From: Desulfovibrionaceae bacterium
Lineage (GTDB): Bacteria; Desulfobacterota; Desulfovibrionia; Desulfovibrionales; Desulfovibrionaceae
Assembly (NCBI GenBank): GCA_022510785.1
Contig: JAFLSV010000003.1
Location: forward strand, 78,611-142,610
Reading direction: 5' to 3'
DNA length: 64,000 bases
Shown: piece after piece, positions 25,640-33,430 of the stretch
Layout: every line of letters starts with the position of its first letter
Numbering within the stretch: position 1 is the first letter of the stretch
Made by a program: the position numbers and the translations under genes
Notes under the pieces: generated by a model
Told to the model about the DNA's origin: nothing
Databases searched by the model: none
The model's input: the letters and a program-made list of their open reading frames with translations, nothing else

Positions 25640-25775
25640 GGCAGTCTCCTCTAGAGCATTTGATGGTGAGCCGCTCGCGCGGCGCCTGGCGGCGCGGGAA
25701 AACCGCGTCCGCGCCCGCGTGGCGGGCGGCCGCCTGTGCGGCCGCCAGAGCATTTCGTGTCGTGGAAATGCTCTA
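25640..25775 (-). repeat. palindrome-rich dsrO-dsrP spacer
   Basis: The spacer contains AGAGCATTT at 25653 and 25747 and its complement AAATGCTCT at 25766. The last two copies form a perfect ten-base stem (25747-25756 with 25765-25774) that includes the dsrO stop codon. Just beside it, GGCGGCCGC-ctgt-GCGGCCGCC (25725-25746) forms a nine-base stem. This could be an RNA-processing or stability element, or a REP-like mobile palindrome. Confidence 0.65.
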
Positions 25776-26558
25776 GATGATGTAGTACACGCCGGGGTCG
25801 GTTCCCAAGTCTGGTTTGCGGCGCATGCTGAAATTTTCGGCCAGCGCCTTGCGCACCGTGGATTCCGGATCCATGAGATCCCCGAACAGGATGGCCCCGT
25901 CCGACGCTTCCACGCAGGCGGGCAGCAGGCCCTTTTCCAGACGCTCGGCGCAGAAGGTGCATTTTTCCACCACACCGCGCATGCGGGTGGGGTACTCCGC
26001 ATTGAGATCCTTCAGGAAGGGACGCGGATCCTGGAAGTTGAAGCTGCGTGAACCGTAGGGGCAGGCGGCCATGCAGAAGCGGCAGCCTATGCAGCGGTGG
26101 TAGTCCTGGGCCACCAGGCCGTGCGCTGTGGTGTATGTGGCCTTGACCGGGCACACCCTCACGCAGGAAGGGCTGGTGCAGTGGTTGCACAGCATGAGGT
26201 AGCGGCGTTCCTCCACGTCCTTGGGCAGCACCGGATTGGGGTCGGAGGCGAAGGCGTGGTGGAAGGTATCGTCCCATATCCACTTCACTTCCTGGGGGCC
26301 GGGAATGGTGGGCACGTTGTGGGCGGCATGGCAGGCCTCGACAATGGGCCGCAGGGCTTCGGGCGAGGTCAGACGGCGGGTGTCAATGACCATGGCCCAG
26401 CGCTTGGCGCGCAGAGCGCCCTTGTCACTGGCGTACGCGCCTTTGCCCGCCGGGGCCGGGGACAGCACGGCCTGGGCCGCCTGAGCGCCCGATGCGGCCG
26501 CCAGGGCAAAGCCTGACAGTCCCGCGACTTTCAGAAAGTAACGTCTACTTGAATTCAT
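25773..26558 (-). CDS. dsrO: DsrO, Tat-exported periplasmic iron-sulfur subunit
   Basis: A 261-residue ferredoxin-like protein of the Dsr membrane complex. The twin-arginine signal SSRRYFLKVAG at residues 3-13 sends it, folded, to the periplasm. Four cysteine groups for [4Fe-4S] clusters follow: CNHCTSPSCVRVCP, CIGCRFCMAACP, CTFCAERLEKGLLPAC and the connecting pattern typical of NrfC-like proteins. Its start overlaps the end of dsrJ by 14 bases, so the two are co-translated. It passes electrons between DsrJ and the membrane subunit DsrP. Confidence 0.95.
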   Translation of the reverse strand: MNSSRRYFLKVAGLSGFALAAASGAQAAQAVLSPAPAGKGAYASDKGALRAKRWAMVIDTRRLTSPEALRPIVEACHAAHNVPTIPGPQEVKWIWDDTFHHAFASDPNPVLPKDVEERRYLMLCNHCTSPSCVRVCPVKATYTTAHGLVAQDYHRCIGCRFCMAACPYGSRSFNFQDPRPFLKDLNAEYPTRMRGVVEKCTFCAERLEKGLLPACVEASDGAILFGDLMDPESTVRKALAENFSMRRKPDLGTDPGVYYII

Positions 26559-26982
26559 GATTGTTCCCCTGGGGTACGACGTGGCAATCCCAGCAGTACG
26601 GGTTCACGCTGTTTTGATCGTGGCACTTGTCGCAAAAATCGGCCTTGTTGCCGTGGCAGGCCATGCAGGTGTTTTGCAGGCTGGTGTTCCACTCTCTGCC
26701 GTCACTGGCGACATAGACGCGCTTTTCCTCGCGCAGGGCCGCGTCGCGCCAGTCAAGCAAGAGGCTCATGTGATTGGCCCGCATCCAGGCGCCCGGTTCC
26801 ACGCAGGCATCGCCGGCGTTCACGGTCACGGGTTCGGAACCGCCCTGCAGCGTCACCTGGCCCTGCGGCTTCGCCACGTCGGGATAGACATACGCGGGTG
26901 AACACAGGTTGATCCAGAAGGGCAGGGTCACTATCCCCGCAAAGATCACCAGACCGGGGATGATGTATTTGGCGTTGTACAT
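26545..26982 (-). CDS. dsrJ: DsrJ, periplasmic triheme cytochrome c
   Basis: A 145-residue protein with an uncleaved N-terminal anchor (IIPGLVIFAGIVTLPFWI) and three heme c sites, CMACH, CDKCH and CWDCH, near the C-terminus. In characterised DsrJ proteins one heme has unusual His/Cys ligation; an extra cysteine at about residue 60 (GDACVEP) could supply that ligand here. The ATG follows the dsrK stop directly with no gap, and its end overlaps dsrO. It is the periplasmic redox subunit of DsrMKJOP. Confidence 0.96.
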   Translation of the reverse strand: MYNAKYIIPGLVIFAGIVTLPFWINLCSPAYVYPDVAKPQGQVTLQGGSEPVTVNAGDACVEPGAWMRANHMSLLLDWRDAALREEKRVYVASDGREWNTSLQNTCMACHGNKADFCDKCHDQNSVNPYCWDCHVVPQGNNHEFK

Positions 26983-28638
26983 TTAGGCGTCCTCCTCCAC
27001 AGTATCCGCAGAGGCCTCGGCGTCTGCAGGGTCCTCGTCGGGGAAGGGCAAATCCTCCTGCCGCATGTCCATGGTGCGGGGGATTTCGCCCTTCATGACC
27101 AGCGCGTTGGCCACCAGCTCGTGCAGGCCGCTCACGGTGACGCCGGGCACCCAGTAGTTCACCAGCGGGGGCAGGGCCGCGCGGTCAAGGGCGCACACGC
27201 AGCCCATCCAGTTGACCCCGTGCTTGTCATGCACATAGCGCAGGGCGTTGGCGCGTGGCAGGCCGCCGCGCATGCGCAGATCCATGATTTCCTCGGTATT
27301 CAGGCCCGAGCCCGAACCGCAGCAGAAGGTTTCCTCGCGGATGGTATGGACGGGCATTTCCACAAAGTTGTTGCACACGGCCCTGAGCACGGCCCGGGGC
27401 TCTTCCAGCAGGCCCATGGCCCGCGCGGGATTGCACGAGTCGTGCCAGGTGGCGATGATGTGGTTGTTGCGCTCCGGCTTGAGGTTGAGCTTGTTGTGAT
27501 GGATGAGGTCGGCCGTGAATTCGGCGATGTGCACCATCTTGGTGGCCGCCGCATTTGTGAACACCGTGCCGGTGACGGGCGAGACGGGCTGTTCCATCTT
27601 GGGCGGGGTGGGGCCATTGTAGGTGGCCATGTACTGGTTCACCACGCGCCACATGTGGCCGCACTCGCCGCCCAGAATCCACTTGGAGCCCAGGCGCTCG
27701 GCTTCGGCATACATTTTGGCGTTGAGCTTCTTGGCAATGTCAAAGGACACAAAGGAACCGAAATTGCCGCCTTCCGAGGCGTAGGTGGACAGGGTGTAGT
27801 CCAGCCCCAGCTCGTGGAAGAGCATGAGATAGCCCATGAAGGTGTAGATGCCGGGGTCCGCGAAGTAGTCGCCCGAAGGGGTGATAAACAGGATTTCGTG
27901 CCCCTTTTCATTGAAGGGCGGATCAATGCGGATGCCGGTGATGGTTTCGATATCGTCGCACAAAAACTCGACGATTTCCTTCATGGCGTGGGGCTGGATG
28001 CCCAGATGGTTGCCGGTGCGGTTGCAGTTGGACACCGGATCCATGATCCAGTTGGTGCCAAGGCCCAGTTCCAGCAGCATTTCGCGCACGATGACCGTTA
28101 TTTCTGCGGTGTCGATGCCATAGGGGCAGTAAAGCGAGCAGCGGCGGCATTCGGAACACTGGTAGAAGTAGCTGAACCACTCCTTGACCACGGCCTTGTC
28201 CAGCTTGCGGCCGCCGGCATACTTGCCCAGCAGCCTGCCGGCCAGGGTGAAGTCCTGCCGGTAGACCGAGCGCAGAAGTTCGGCCCTCAGCACGGGCATA
28301 TTCTTGGGATCGTTGGTGCCCAGGAAAAAGTGGCACTTGTCGGCGCATGCGCCGCAGCGCACGCACACGTCAAGGAAAATCTTGAGGGAGCGGTGCTTTT
28401 CCAGGCGCTTTTTCAGGCCGTCATACAGAATTTGCTCCCAGTTTTCCGGCAGGTGCCAGTCTTCCTCGTCGGGGGCCCAGGCATGGGCGTTGGCAAAACC
28501 CATGCCGGCCATGGTTTCGGGCTTGGCGGGGTAACAGAAGGTTCCGGCCCTGAAATCCGGTTTGGTATCCATCCAGTTCCGGGCGGGGAAAGCCGGCGTG
28601 GCCGCCAGCAGTTCATCGGGCGTAGGCATTTTGGCCAT
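26983..28638 (-). CDS. dsrK: DsrK, cytoplasmic heterodisulfide-reductase-like subunit
   Basis: A 551-residue iron-sulfur protein related to HdrD. Two ferredoxin-type cysteine groups (VCVRCGACADKCH and YQCSECRRCSLYCP) precede two CCG-type halves, seen as HDSCNPARAMG and FCCGSGSGLN, which bind the special catalytic [4Fe-4S] cluster. In the current model DsrK transfers electrons to DsrC, the sulfur carrier of dissimilatory sulfite reduction. ATG 28638 has AAGGAG at eight bases; ATG 28644 is too close to that site. It lies 24 bases after dsrM and abuts dsrJ. Confidence 0.96.
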   Translation of the reverse strand: MAKMPTPDELLAATPAFPARNWMDTKPDFRAGTFCYPAKPETMAGMGFANAHAWAPDEEDWHLPENWEQILYDGLKKRLEKHRSLKIFLDVCVRCGACADKCHFFLGTNDPKNMPVLRAELLRSVYRQDFTLAGRLLGKYAGGRKLDKAVVKEWFSYFYQCSECRRCSLYCPYGIDTAEITVIVREMLLELGLGTNWIMDPVSNCNRTGNHLGIQPHAMKEIVEFLCDDIETITGIRIDPPFNEKGHEILFITPSGDYFADPGIYTFMGYLMLFHELGLDYTLSTYASEGGNFGSFVSFDIAKKLNAKMYAEAERLGSKWILGGECGHMWRVVNQYMATYNGPTPPKMEQPVSPVTGTVFTNAAATKMVHIAEFTADLIHHNKLNLKPERNNHIIATWHDSCNPARAMGLLEEPRAVLRAVCNNFVEMPVHTIREETFCCGSGSGLNTEEIMDLRMRGGLPRANALRYVHDKHGVNWMGCVCALDRAALPPLVNYWVPGVTVSGLHELVANALVMKGEIPRTMDMRQEDLPFPDEDPADAEASADTVEEDA

Positions 28639-28662
28639 GACCATAACTCCTTGCGAAACGAC

Positions 28663-29676
28663 TTACGCGTCGGCCTTGGGTTCGGGCTGCTTTTCCAGGG
28701 GCAGGCCGGCTTCCGCCATGGCGTCGCGGAAATCATCCTCGTATTCGGCGTATGTGTGGTACTTTTTGGGCGGATTCCAGGGGTTTATATGACGTTCCTG
28801 GCGCGTGTTGATCCTCATGGTGCGGGTGGGTGACAGGAACACGCCGCCCATGTGCATGAGCTTGGAGAAGGGGAAGTAGATGAGCAGCGCGCTCACGAAC
28901 GTCAGGTGGACAAAGAAGATATGGCCCAGCCCCTCGGGGGACACGGGGCGCAGGGTGGCCAGGCCCATGATGAATACCTTGGCCTGCGCGATATCGACCT
29001 TATCCATGTAGCGCATGCAGATGCCCGAGCCGGCGATGCCGATGAGCAGGAACAGGGCGAACCAGTCCGCGGGCAGGGAGATGGCGCGCAGTTTTTCGGA
29101 ATTGAGCCTCCGCGCGAACAGGAAGAGCAACGCCAGCAGAATGAGGGCGTCGGTCATGTAGAAGCGGGGCGCGCCTATCTGCATGACGCCGTCCACAAAT
29201 TCCACCACGCCCACCCACAGGGGGACGGGCTCCAGGAAGAGGCGGGCGTGCCGCAGCAGGATGACCAGCATGCTGTAATGGAACAGCAGCGCGAAGACCC
29301 ATATCCATTTTGAGGAATAATAGGTGATGCGGGGCACCCCGTTTATGGTGCCGCGCTCCGCGTTCGTGTTGCGGAACAGCGAGCGGAAGGTCAGAATTTC
29401 GAGCGCCATGCGGCCGATAACGGCGGTGTTGGTCCAGGGCGCGTCCAGGCGCGAAGGCTTGATCCAGTCCAGCGACTTCTGCTGGCCGCCCACGGTGGGA
29501 ATGGCGAAGGGCACGGGCGATTTGGCCCAGTACACCACTCTCCAGATAAAGCCGACGACGAACACGACGGCTGCCGCCAGGGGAAGCACCACCCCCAGCA
29601 GGTACTGCAGGCCCAGCGCGGCCCCTGCCCATCCTATAAGCAGGATGATCAGGGACGCCCCCAATGCAATGGTCAT
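28663..29676 (-). CDS. dsrM: DsrM, membrane heme b subunit (NarI-like)
   Basis: A 337-residue protein with about six membrane helices belonging to the NarI-like cytochrome b group. Histidines in LFHYSMLVILLRHARLF and VHLTFVSALLIYFPFSKLMH are likely heme ligands. It oxidises menaquinol and feeds DsrK. The start ATG at 29676 is directly preceded by AGAGGA; the longer frame upstream overlaps the RsbRD-N gene and is noncoding. It is the first structural gene of the complex. Confidence 0.94.
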   Translation of the reverse strand: MTIALGASLIILLIGWAGAALGLQYLLGVVLPLAAAVVFVVGFIWRVVYWAKSPVPFAIPTVGGQQKSLDWIKPSRLDAPWTNTAVIGRMALEILTFRSLFRNTNAERGTINGVPRITYYSSKWIWVFALLFHYSMLVILLRHARLFLEPVPLWVGVVEFVDGVMQIGAPRFYMTDALILLALLFLFARRLNSEKLRAISLPADWFALFLLIGIAGSGICMRYMDKVDIAQAKVFIMGLATLRPVSPEGLGHIFFVHLTFVSALLIYFPFSKLMHMGGVFLSPTRTMRINTRQERHINPWNPPKKYHTYAEYEDDFRDAMAEAGLPLEKQPEPKADA

Positions 29677-29728
29677 TCCTCTTACCCCTCGGATTTGCAG
29701 TTTCAAAACCGGCGACGGGCCGTGTTCC

Positions 29729-30316
29729 TCACATGGCGGCAGACGGATCGCCCGGCGAAGCGGTGATTCCGTCGGCCCTGTCCTGCCGCAGCGTGGCCCA
29801 GCGCACAAGCTGCGACTGGCTCCGTTTTATTTCTTCCACCCGCAGGTTGAAGACTTGTTCACGGTCGCCCGCGTACAGATCAAGGGCCATCAGCCCCAGG
29901 CTGTCCACGCGCGACTCCGCGGCGAGATATTCATCCAGAAGCGCCGCCGCGCCGCTGTGTCCGGCGTCTCCGGAGCCCTGGCGCGGGACTTCGGGCAGCA
30001 CGACTTCGCGCAGCAGTGTCTTGAGCAGAAAAATGGGGCCGATGGCCTGGGAGGGCGGCATGTCCTGCACGGCGCGCAAGCGCATGAGGTCGGCCAGGGC
30101 GCGGTTCACGGCATCCGGGTCGGCATCGCCGCCGGCCACGGCGTCAAACAGAACGGGCAGCGCTTCCCGCACGATGCGGCCCACCGGATTGGCGAAGGGA
30201 TCTGGCTGAGTGCGCAGAAATCCCGGACTGCTCAGGGGATACGCGGCGAAAAAAAGCTCCGTCCAGCGGGGAAGGAGCGTGGCGCGTCGCTCATGGCACA
30301 GTTCGGTGATGCTCAT
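29729..30316 (-). CDS. RsbRD N-terminal-domain-like protein leading the dsr operon
   Basis: A soluble, mostly helical protein of 195 residues. The N-terminal part ITELCHERRATLLPRW, followed by a phenylalanine and a PDPFANPVGRIVREAL segment, fits the RsbRD-N sensor domain found in front of STAS domains in stress signalling. No STAS, kinase or DNA-binding domain is present here, so the domain stands alone. ATG 30316 is the first with a sensible N-terminus; its ribosome-binding site is weak. It lies 52 bases ahead of dsrM on the same strand, so it probably leads the dsr transcript. Family assignment is from recall of the pattern and is moderately sure. Confidence 0.65.
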   Translation of the reverse strand: MSITELCHERRATLLPRWTELFFAAYPLSSPGFLRTQPDPFANPVGRIVREALPVLFDAVAGGDADPDAVNRALADLMRLRAVQDMPPSQAIGPIFLLKTLLREVVLPEVPRQGSGDAGHSGAAALLDEYLAAESRVDSLGLMALDLYAGDREQVFNLRVEEIKRSQSQLVRWATLRQDRADGITASPGDPSAAM

Positions 30317-30347
30317 AACAGTCTTTGGCTTGCGGGCTCGGCCCGAT

Positions 30348-30370
30348 GCCGGAGGCGTGGCGCCTCCGGC
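30348..30370 (-). promoter_or_regulatory. strong hairpin in the leader of the dsr operon
   Basis: GCCGGAGGCG-tgg-CGCCTCCGGC is a perfect ten-base stem with a three-base loop, 32 bases upstream of the first ATG. A possible promoter (TTGTGC, 17 bases, TAAGCT) lies further upstream near 30,410-30,440, so the hairpin would be in the mRNA leader. Confidence 0.4.
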
Positions 30371-30451
30371 CGGTAGATACGCGGGTATGCCAGCTTCGGG
30401 CAACATCTAAGCTTAGCGGTTTTTTTTTCAATGCACAAGCCGGGACACATC

Positions 30452-30473
30452 AAAAAACGCGCAAAAAGTGCGC
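30452..30473 (-). terminator. Rho-independent terminator after the VKOR gene
   Basis: On the minus strand GCGCA-ctttt-TGCGC is followed by G and six T residues. It lies 15 bases after the stop of the VKOR-thioredoxin gene and separates it from the dsr transcript. Confidence 0.65.
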
Positions 30474-30487
30474 CCGCGCCCGATGGG

Positions 30488-31570
30488 TCACTCCACAGCG
30501 GGAGCGGCGGCCTGCCGGCCCTGATCTCCGCGCATCAGACTATCCAGGCTGCCTGAGCCTTTCCGGGCGGCGACCCCGGATTCGTCGCAGGAGCTGCCCT
30601 CGCCGTCGCAAAAAGCGTTCACGCTTAAAAAGGGCAGGGTGTCCGCGCGGGCTTCGGGAGCCTCGGCGCGCGGAGTTTTCTGGGCATGCGCCGGCGAATG
30701 CTGAAGAGCGGCGGGCGCGCCGTGAAATTCCACAAAGGGCAGGCGGGCGGAGCCTGCCCTGAGTACCCGCGCGGCATTGCGCCACAGGCGAAATTGCAGG
30801 AGCAGAGCGCCGGGGCGAAGCTGGGAGGCCACGGAAGCCTGACCCGCCCCGGCGGCCAGCGAGGCGTCGAGGGCGGCGGCCAGGCCGGCGGCGTCGTGTG
30901 CGCCCCGCTCATCCATGCGCCGCTTTATATCCGCGATAATTGCCGCGTCATGCCCGTTTTCGGCCACGGGGCACCACGCGCCCGGGCCGGAGAGTGCCTC
31001 GTCATAGGAGCGCACGAGCGAAACGCACGCCGCGCACGACGGCGAAAAATAGATCCGCGCGGCGGCTTCCGAGCCGTCGGCGGGTTCGGCCAGAGCCCAG
31101 GGGTCAAGGCTGTCGCGGACGAGGCAGCCCGCATTCACAATGAAGACAAGAGTCCACAGGGCCAGGAGGGGCGAAACGGAGCCATCCGGCCGGCGGCGTT
31201 CGGCCTGGCGCACGGCGGCGCGATAGGCGCTGAAGGTCAGGGCCAGCAGAAGGCCGATGATGAGGCAGCTCACGCAGGGGGCGGTGAACAGCATGACAGA
31301 CAGCAGCAGGCAATCCAGGCCAAGCCCCAGCCCGGAGCACAGCATGCCGCCCAGCCTGAGACCCGGAACGGCGAGGATCAGCAGCAGGCTGAAGCCGGCC
31401 ACGCCCCCCCACCACAGGGAAACACCGGCCACGGTATAGGCATGGAACAGGGCGCAGCCGTCGCTCACGCACAGCGCCGAGGGGTCGCCCAGCACATTCC
31501 ACAGGGAAAACAGGATACCCGCCAGGGCCAGAAAAAACGGCCAGGGCAGGAAGCGTTGTTGAAATGCCAT
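30488..31570 (-). CDS. VKOR-like membrane thiol oxidoreductase fused to a thioredoxin-like domain
   Basis: A 360-residue protein. Residues 1-165 form about five membrane helices with a periplasmic cysteine pair (CVSDGC), the family's glycine-rich WWGGVAGF and a CVSC redox site. This is the layout of bacterial vitamin-K-epoxide-reductase homologues, which reoxidise DsbA-like proteins with quinone. From about 175 a thioredoxin-like part begins with IYFSPSCAACVSLV (CAAC), but it is long and poorly conserved after residue 230, with a proline-rich C-terminus and two further cysteines. The start 31570 is chosen for its spacing from AAGGA; 31579 is the alternative. It may form disulfides in exported proteins. 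No dsb gene is adjacent. Confidence 0.65.
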   Translation of the reverse strand: MAFQQRFLPWPFFLALAGILFSLWNVLGDPSALCVSDGCALFHAYTVAGVSLWWGGVAGFSLLLILAVPGLRLGGMLCSGLGLGLDCLLLSVMLFTAPCVSCLIIGLLLALTFSAYRAAVRQAERRRPDGSVSPLLALWTLVFIVNAGCLVRDSLDPWALAEPADGSEAAARIYFSPSCAACVSLVRSYDEALSGPGAWCPVAENGHDAAIIADIKRRMDERGAHDAAGLAAALDASLAAGAGQASVASQLRPGALLLQFRLWRNAARVLRAGSARLPFVEFHGAPAALQHSPAHAQKTPRAEAPEARADTLPFLSVNAFCDGEGSSCDESGVAARKGSGSLDSLMRGDQGRQAAAPAVE

Positions 31571-31813
31571 GGCTTCCATCCTTTTCCGCGTGACAGGCAG
31601 AGGCGTTCCCTAACGTCCGCCTGATTCTGCCAGGCCCATTCGCGGCGCGGTGTTTTTCCAGTAACGCACGGCGCAAAGTCCGTAAAGCTTTTTTCCGTGC
31701 ATTTCCGGCGAACCGGCGCCTTTCCGCGCCGAAGGCTCATTTTCCGCTCTGGCAATACCGGGCGCTTCGTGATAGACAGCGTCTGTAACCTCCAAAAATT
31801 TTTCGAGGCATCC

Positions 31814-32656
31814 ATGCTGTCCTATCCCGCCATTGATCCCGTTGCCGTTTCCTTTGGTCCTGTGCGCCTGCACTGGTACGGCGTCATGTACATCGCGGCC
31901 TTCCTGGTCGCCTGGCTGCTGGGCCGCTGCCGGGCCGCGCGCCCCGGTTCGGGCTGGAGCAGCGACCAGGTGGACGACCTGGTCACCTGGGCCATGCTCG
32001 GCGTCGTGCTGGGCGCGCGCTTCGGGTATGTGCTGCTGTACGATCGGGAGACCTATCTGGCCGATCCCCTGGAAATATTCCGGGTGTGGAACGGCGGCAT
32101 GTCCTTCCACGGCGGGCTCGCCGGCGTGCTGATCATCGCCCTGGGCTGGAGCCTTGTCCACAAAAAGCGCTTTCTGGACGTCACCGACTTCATCGCCCCG
32201 CTGGTGCCGCCCGGCCTCCTTTTCGGGCGTCTGGGCAACTTTATCAATGGAGAGCTGTGGGGCAAGGTGACCACGGTGGAATGGGGCATGGTTTTTCCGG
32301 GCGCGGGCGATCTGGCCCGTCACCCCACCCAGCTTTACGAGGCGGGGCTGGAAGGGCTGGTGCTGTTCGTGATATTGTGGTTCTATTCCCGCAGGCATCG
32401 CCCGCTGGGCGCGGTGTCGGGCCTCTTTGCCGTGCTCTACGCCCTGTTCCGCATGACGGTGGAATTTTTCCGCGTGCCGGATCCGCAGCTGGGCTATCTG
32501 TTGTACGGATGGGTGACCATGGGCCAGCTTCTGTGCCTGCCCCTCCTGCTGGTGGGCCTTTTGCTGCTGGCCCGCGCCTCGCATGAGAAGAATGACCCCA
32601 GCAGGAACAAGGTTGTGCTGGACGACGGTTCCGTGGTGTGGATCAAAAGGCGCTGA
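31814..32656 (+). CDS. lgt: prolipoprotein diacylglyceryl transferase
   Basis: A 280-residue inner-membrane enzyme with about seven helices that attaches diacylglycerol to the lipobox cysteine of prolipoproteins, the first step before signal peptidase II and Lnt. The signature GRLGNFINGELWG is present, with the SFHGGL histidine motif upstream and HPTQLYEA in the periplasmic arm. ATG 31814 follows GAGG; the frame upstream is noncoding. It is followed after 229 bases by infA, probably as a separate unit. Confidence 0.95.
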   Translation: MLSYPAIDPVAVSFGPVRLHWYGVMYIAAFLVAWLLGRCRAARPGSGWSSDQVDDLVTWAMLGVVLGARFGYVLLYDRETYLADPLEIFRVWNGGMSFHGGLAGVLIIALGWSLVHKKRFLDVTDFIAPLVPPGLLFGRLGNFINGELWGKVTTVEWGMVFPGAGDLARHPTQLYEAGLEGLVLFVILWFYSRRHRPLGAVSGLFAVLYALFRMTVEFFRVPDPQLGYLLYGWVTMGQLLCLPLLLVGLLLLARASHEKNDPSRNKVVLDDGSVVWIKRR

Positions 32657-32885
32657 CCCTTCCTGAAAGCGCCTTGCCCCCCATGGTGCGCGCTGCCTGC
32701 CGGGTCTGCGCGTCCTGTTTTTCCCGGGCGCTGTGCCTTTGCCAGGGCCATACGGTCAGAAAAGGTTTTCCCGTTCACCCGGGATGGGCGATCTCCCTGC
32801 GCGAAAGGGGGAATGCCGCGTTATTCCGCGCGCATTGACAGGCGCCGGATTTTATGAAATTCAGGCGGTCTGATTTGGAGGTATC

Positions 32886-33104
32886 ATGGCAAAAGAAGAC
32901 GCCATAGAAGTGGACGGCGTGGTGGAGGAAGCTCTGCCCAACGCCATGTTCCGGGTGGAACTGGAAAACGGACACGAGGTGCTGGCGCATATTTCCGGCA
33001 AAATGCGCAAGTTTTATATCCGTATTCTGCCTGGTGATCGCGTGAAGGTGGAACTTTCTCCCTACGACCTGACCCGCGGGCGCATTACCTACCGCATGAA
33101 GTAA
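32886..33104 (+). CDS. infA: translation initiation factor IF-1
   Basis: A 72-residue S1/OB-fold protein that binds the ribosomal A site during initiation. The full family sequence is visible: [20 protein letters not shown] at the start, [20 protein letters not shown] in the middle and a terminal [18 protein letters not shown] lies seven bases before the ATG. Its stop overlaps the start of the next gene (TAATG), so the pair is translationally coupled. TTGACA at about 32,836 may be part of the promoter, but no matching -10 box is clear. Confidence 0.97.
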   Translation: MAKEDAIEVDGVVEEALPNAMFRVELENGHEVLAHISGKMRKFYIRILPGDRVKVELSPYDLTRGRITYRMK

Positions 33105-33430
33105 TGCCCAAGGCTCGTCCCGCGCCGGGCGGCGTGCGCGCGGGCCGCCGCAAGGCACTTTCGCTCCCCCCGGCTTTTTCTTCCGCCGCTCTCGTGATCC
33201 GCATCGCTCCGCGCGATGTGGGTCTTTTTCGTTTTCTGCTGGAGGGGCGCGACAATCTCGGCCTGTTTACCGTTCTGGATTCGCGCGCGGCGCTGCTCAA
33301 ACTGCTTTTTTCCCCTCACCAGACTGCCGACATGCGCGCCGCCCTGGCGGAAATGGCCGAACTGGTGCCCTTTGCCGTGGAAGAATGGCCCGCGCCCCGC
33401 GGGGCGGGGAGGGGGCATCCGGCAGCCTAG
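33104..33430 (+). CDS. DUF4911-like small protein
   Basis: A 108-residue basic-to-neutral protein. Its core (APRDVGLFRFLLEGRDNLGL, then a DSRAALLKLLF strand) matches the DUF4911 pattern known from sulfate reducers and related bacteria; the function is unknown. It is translationally coupled to infA through TAATG. Its TAG stop overlaps the TAG of the convergent permease gene in the palindrome CTAG. Coupling to IF-1 hints at a link with translation, but that is only inference. Confidence 0.7.
   Translation: MPKARPAPGGVRAGRRKALSLPPAFSSAALVIRIAPRDVGLFRFLLEGRDNLGLFTVLDSRAALLKLLFSPHQTADMRAALAEMAELVPFAVEEWPAPRGAGRGHPAA

Noticed and set aside
27121..28833. A 570-codon plus-strand frame across dsrK
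   Set aside because: It is antisense to a gene with intact iron-sulfur motifs; composition is typical of a shadow frame.
30401..30428. CTAAGCTTAG followed by eight T residues as a plus-strand terminator
   Set aside because: The stem would be very short and no plus-strand gene lies upstream; it is more likely chance or part of the dsr promoter region.
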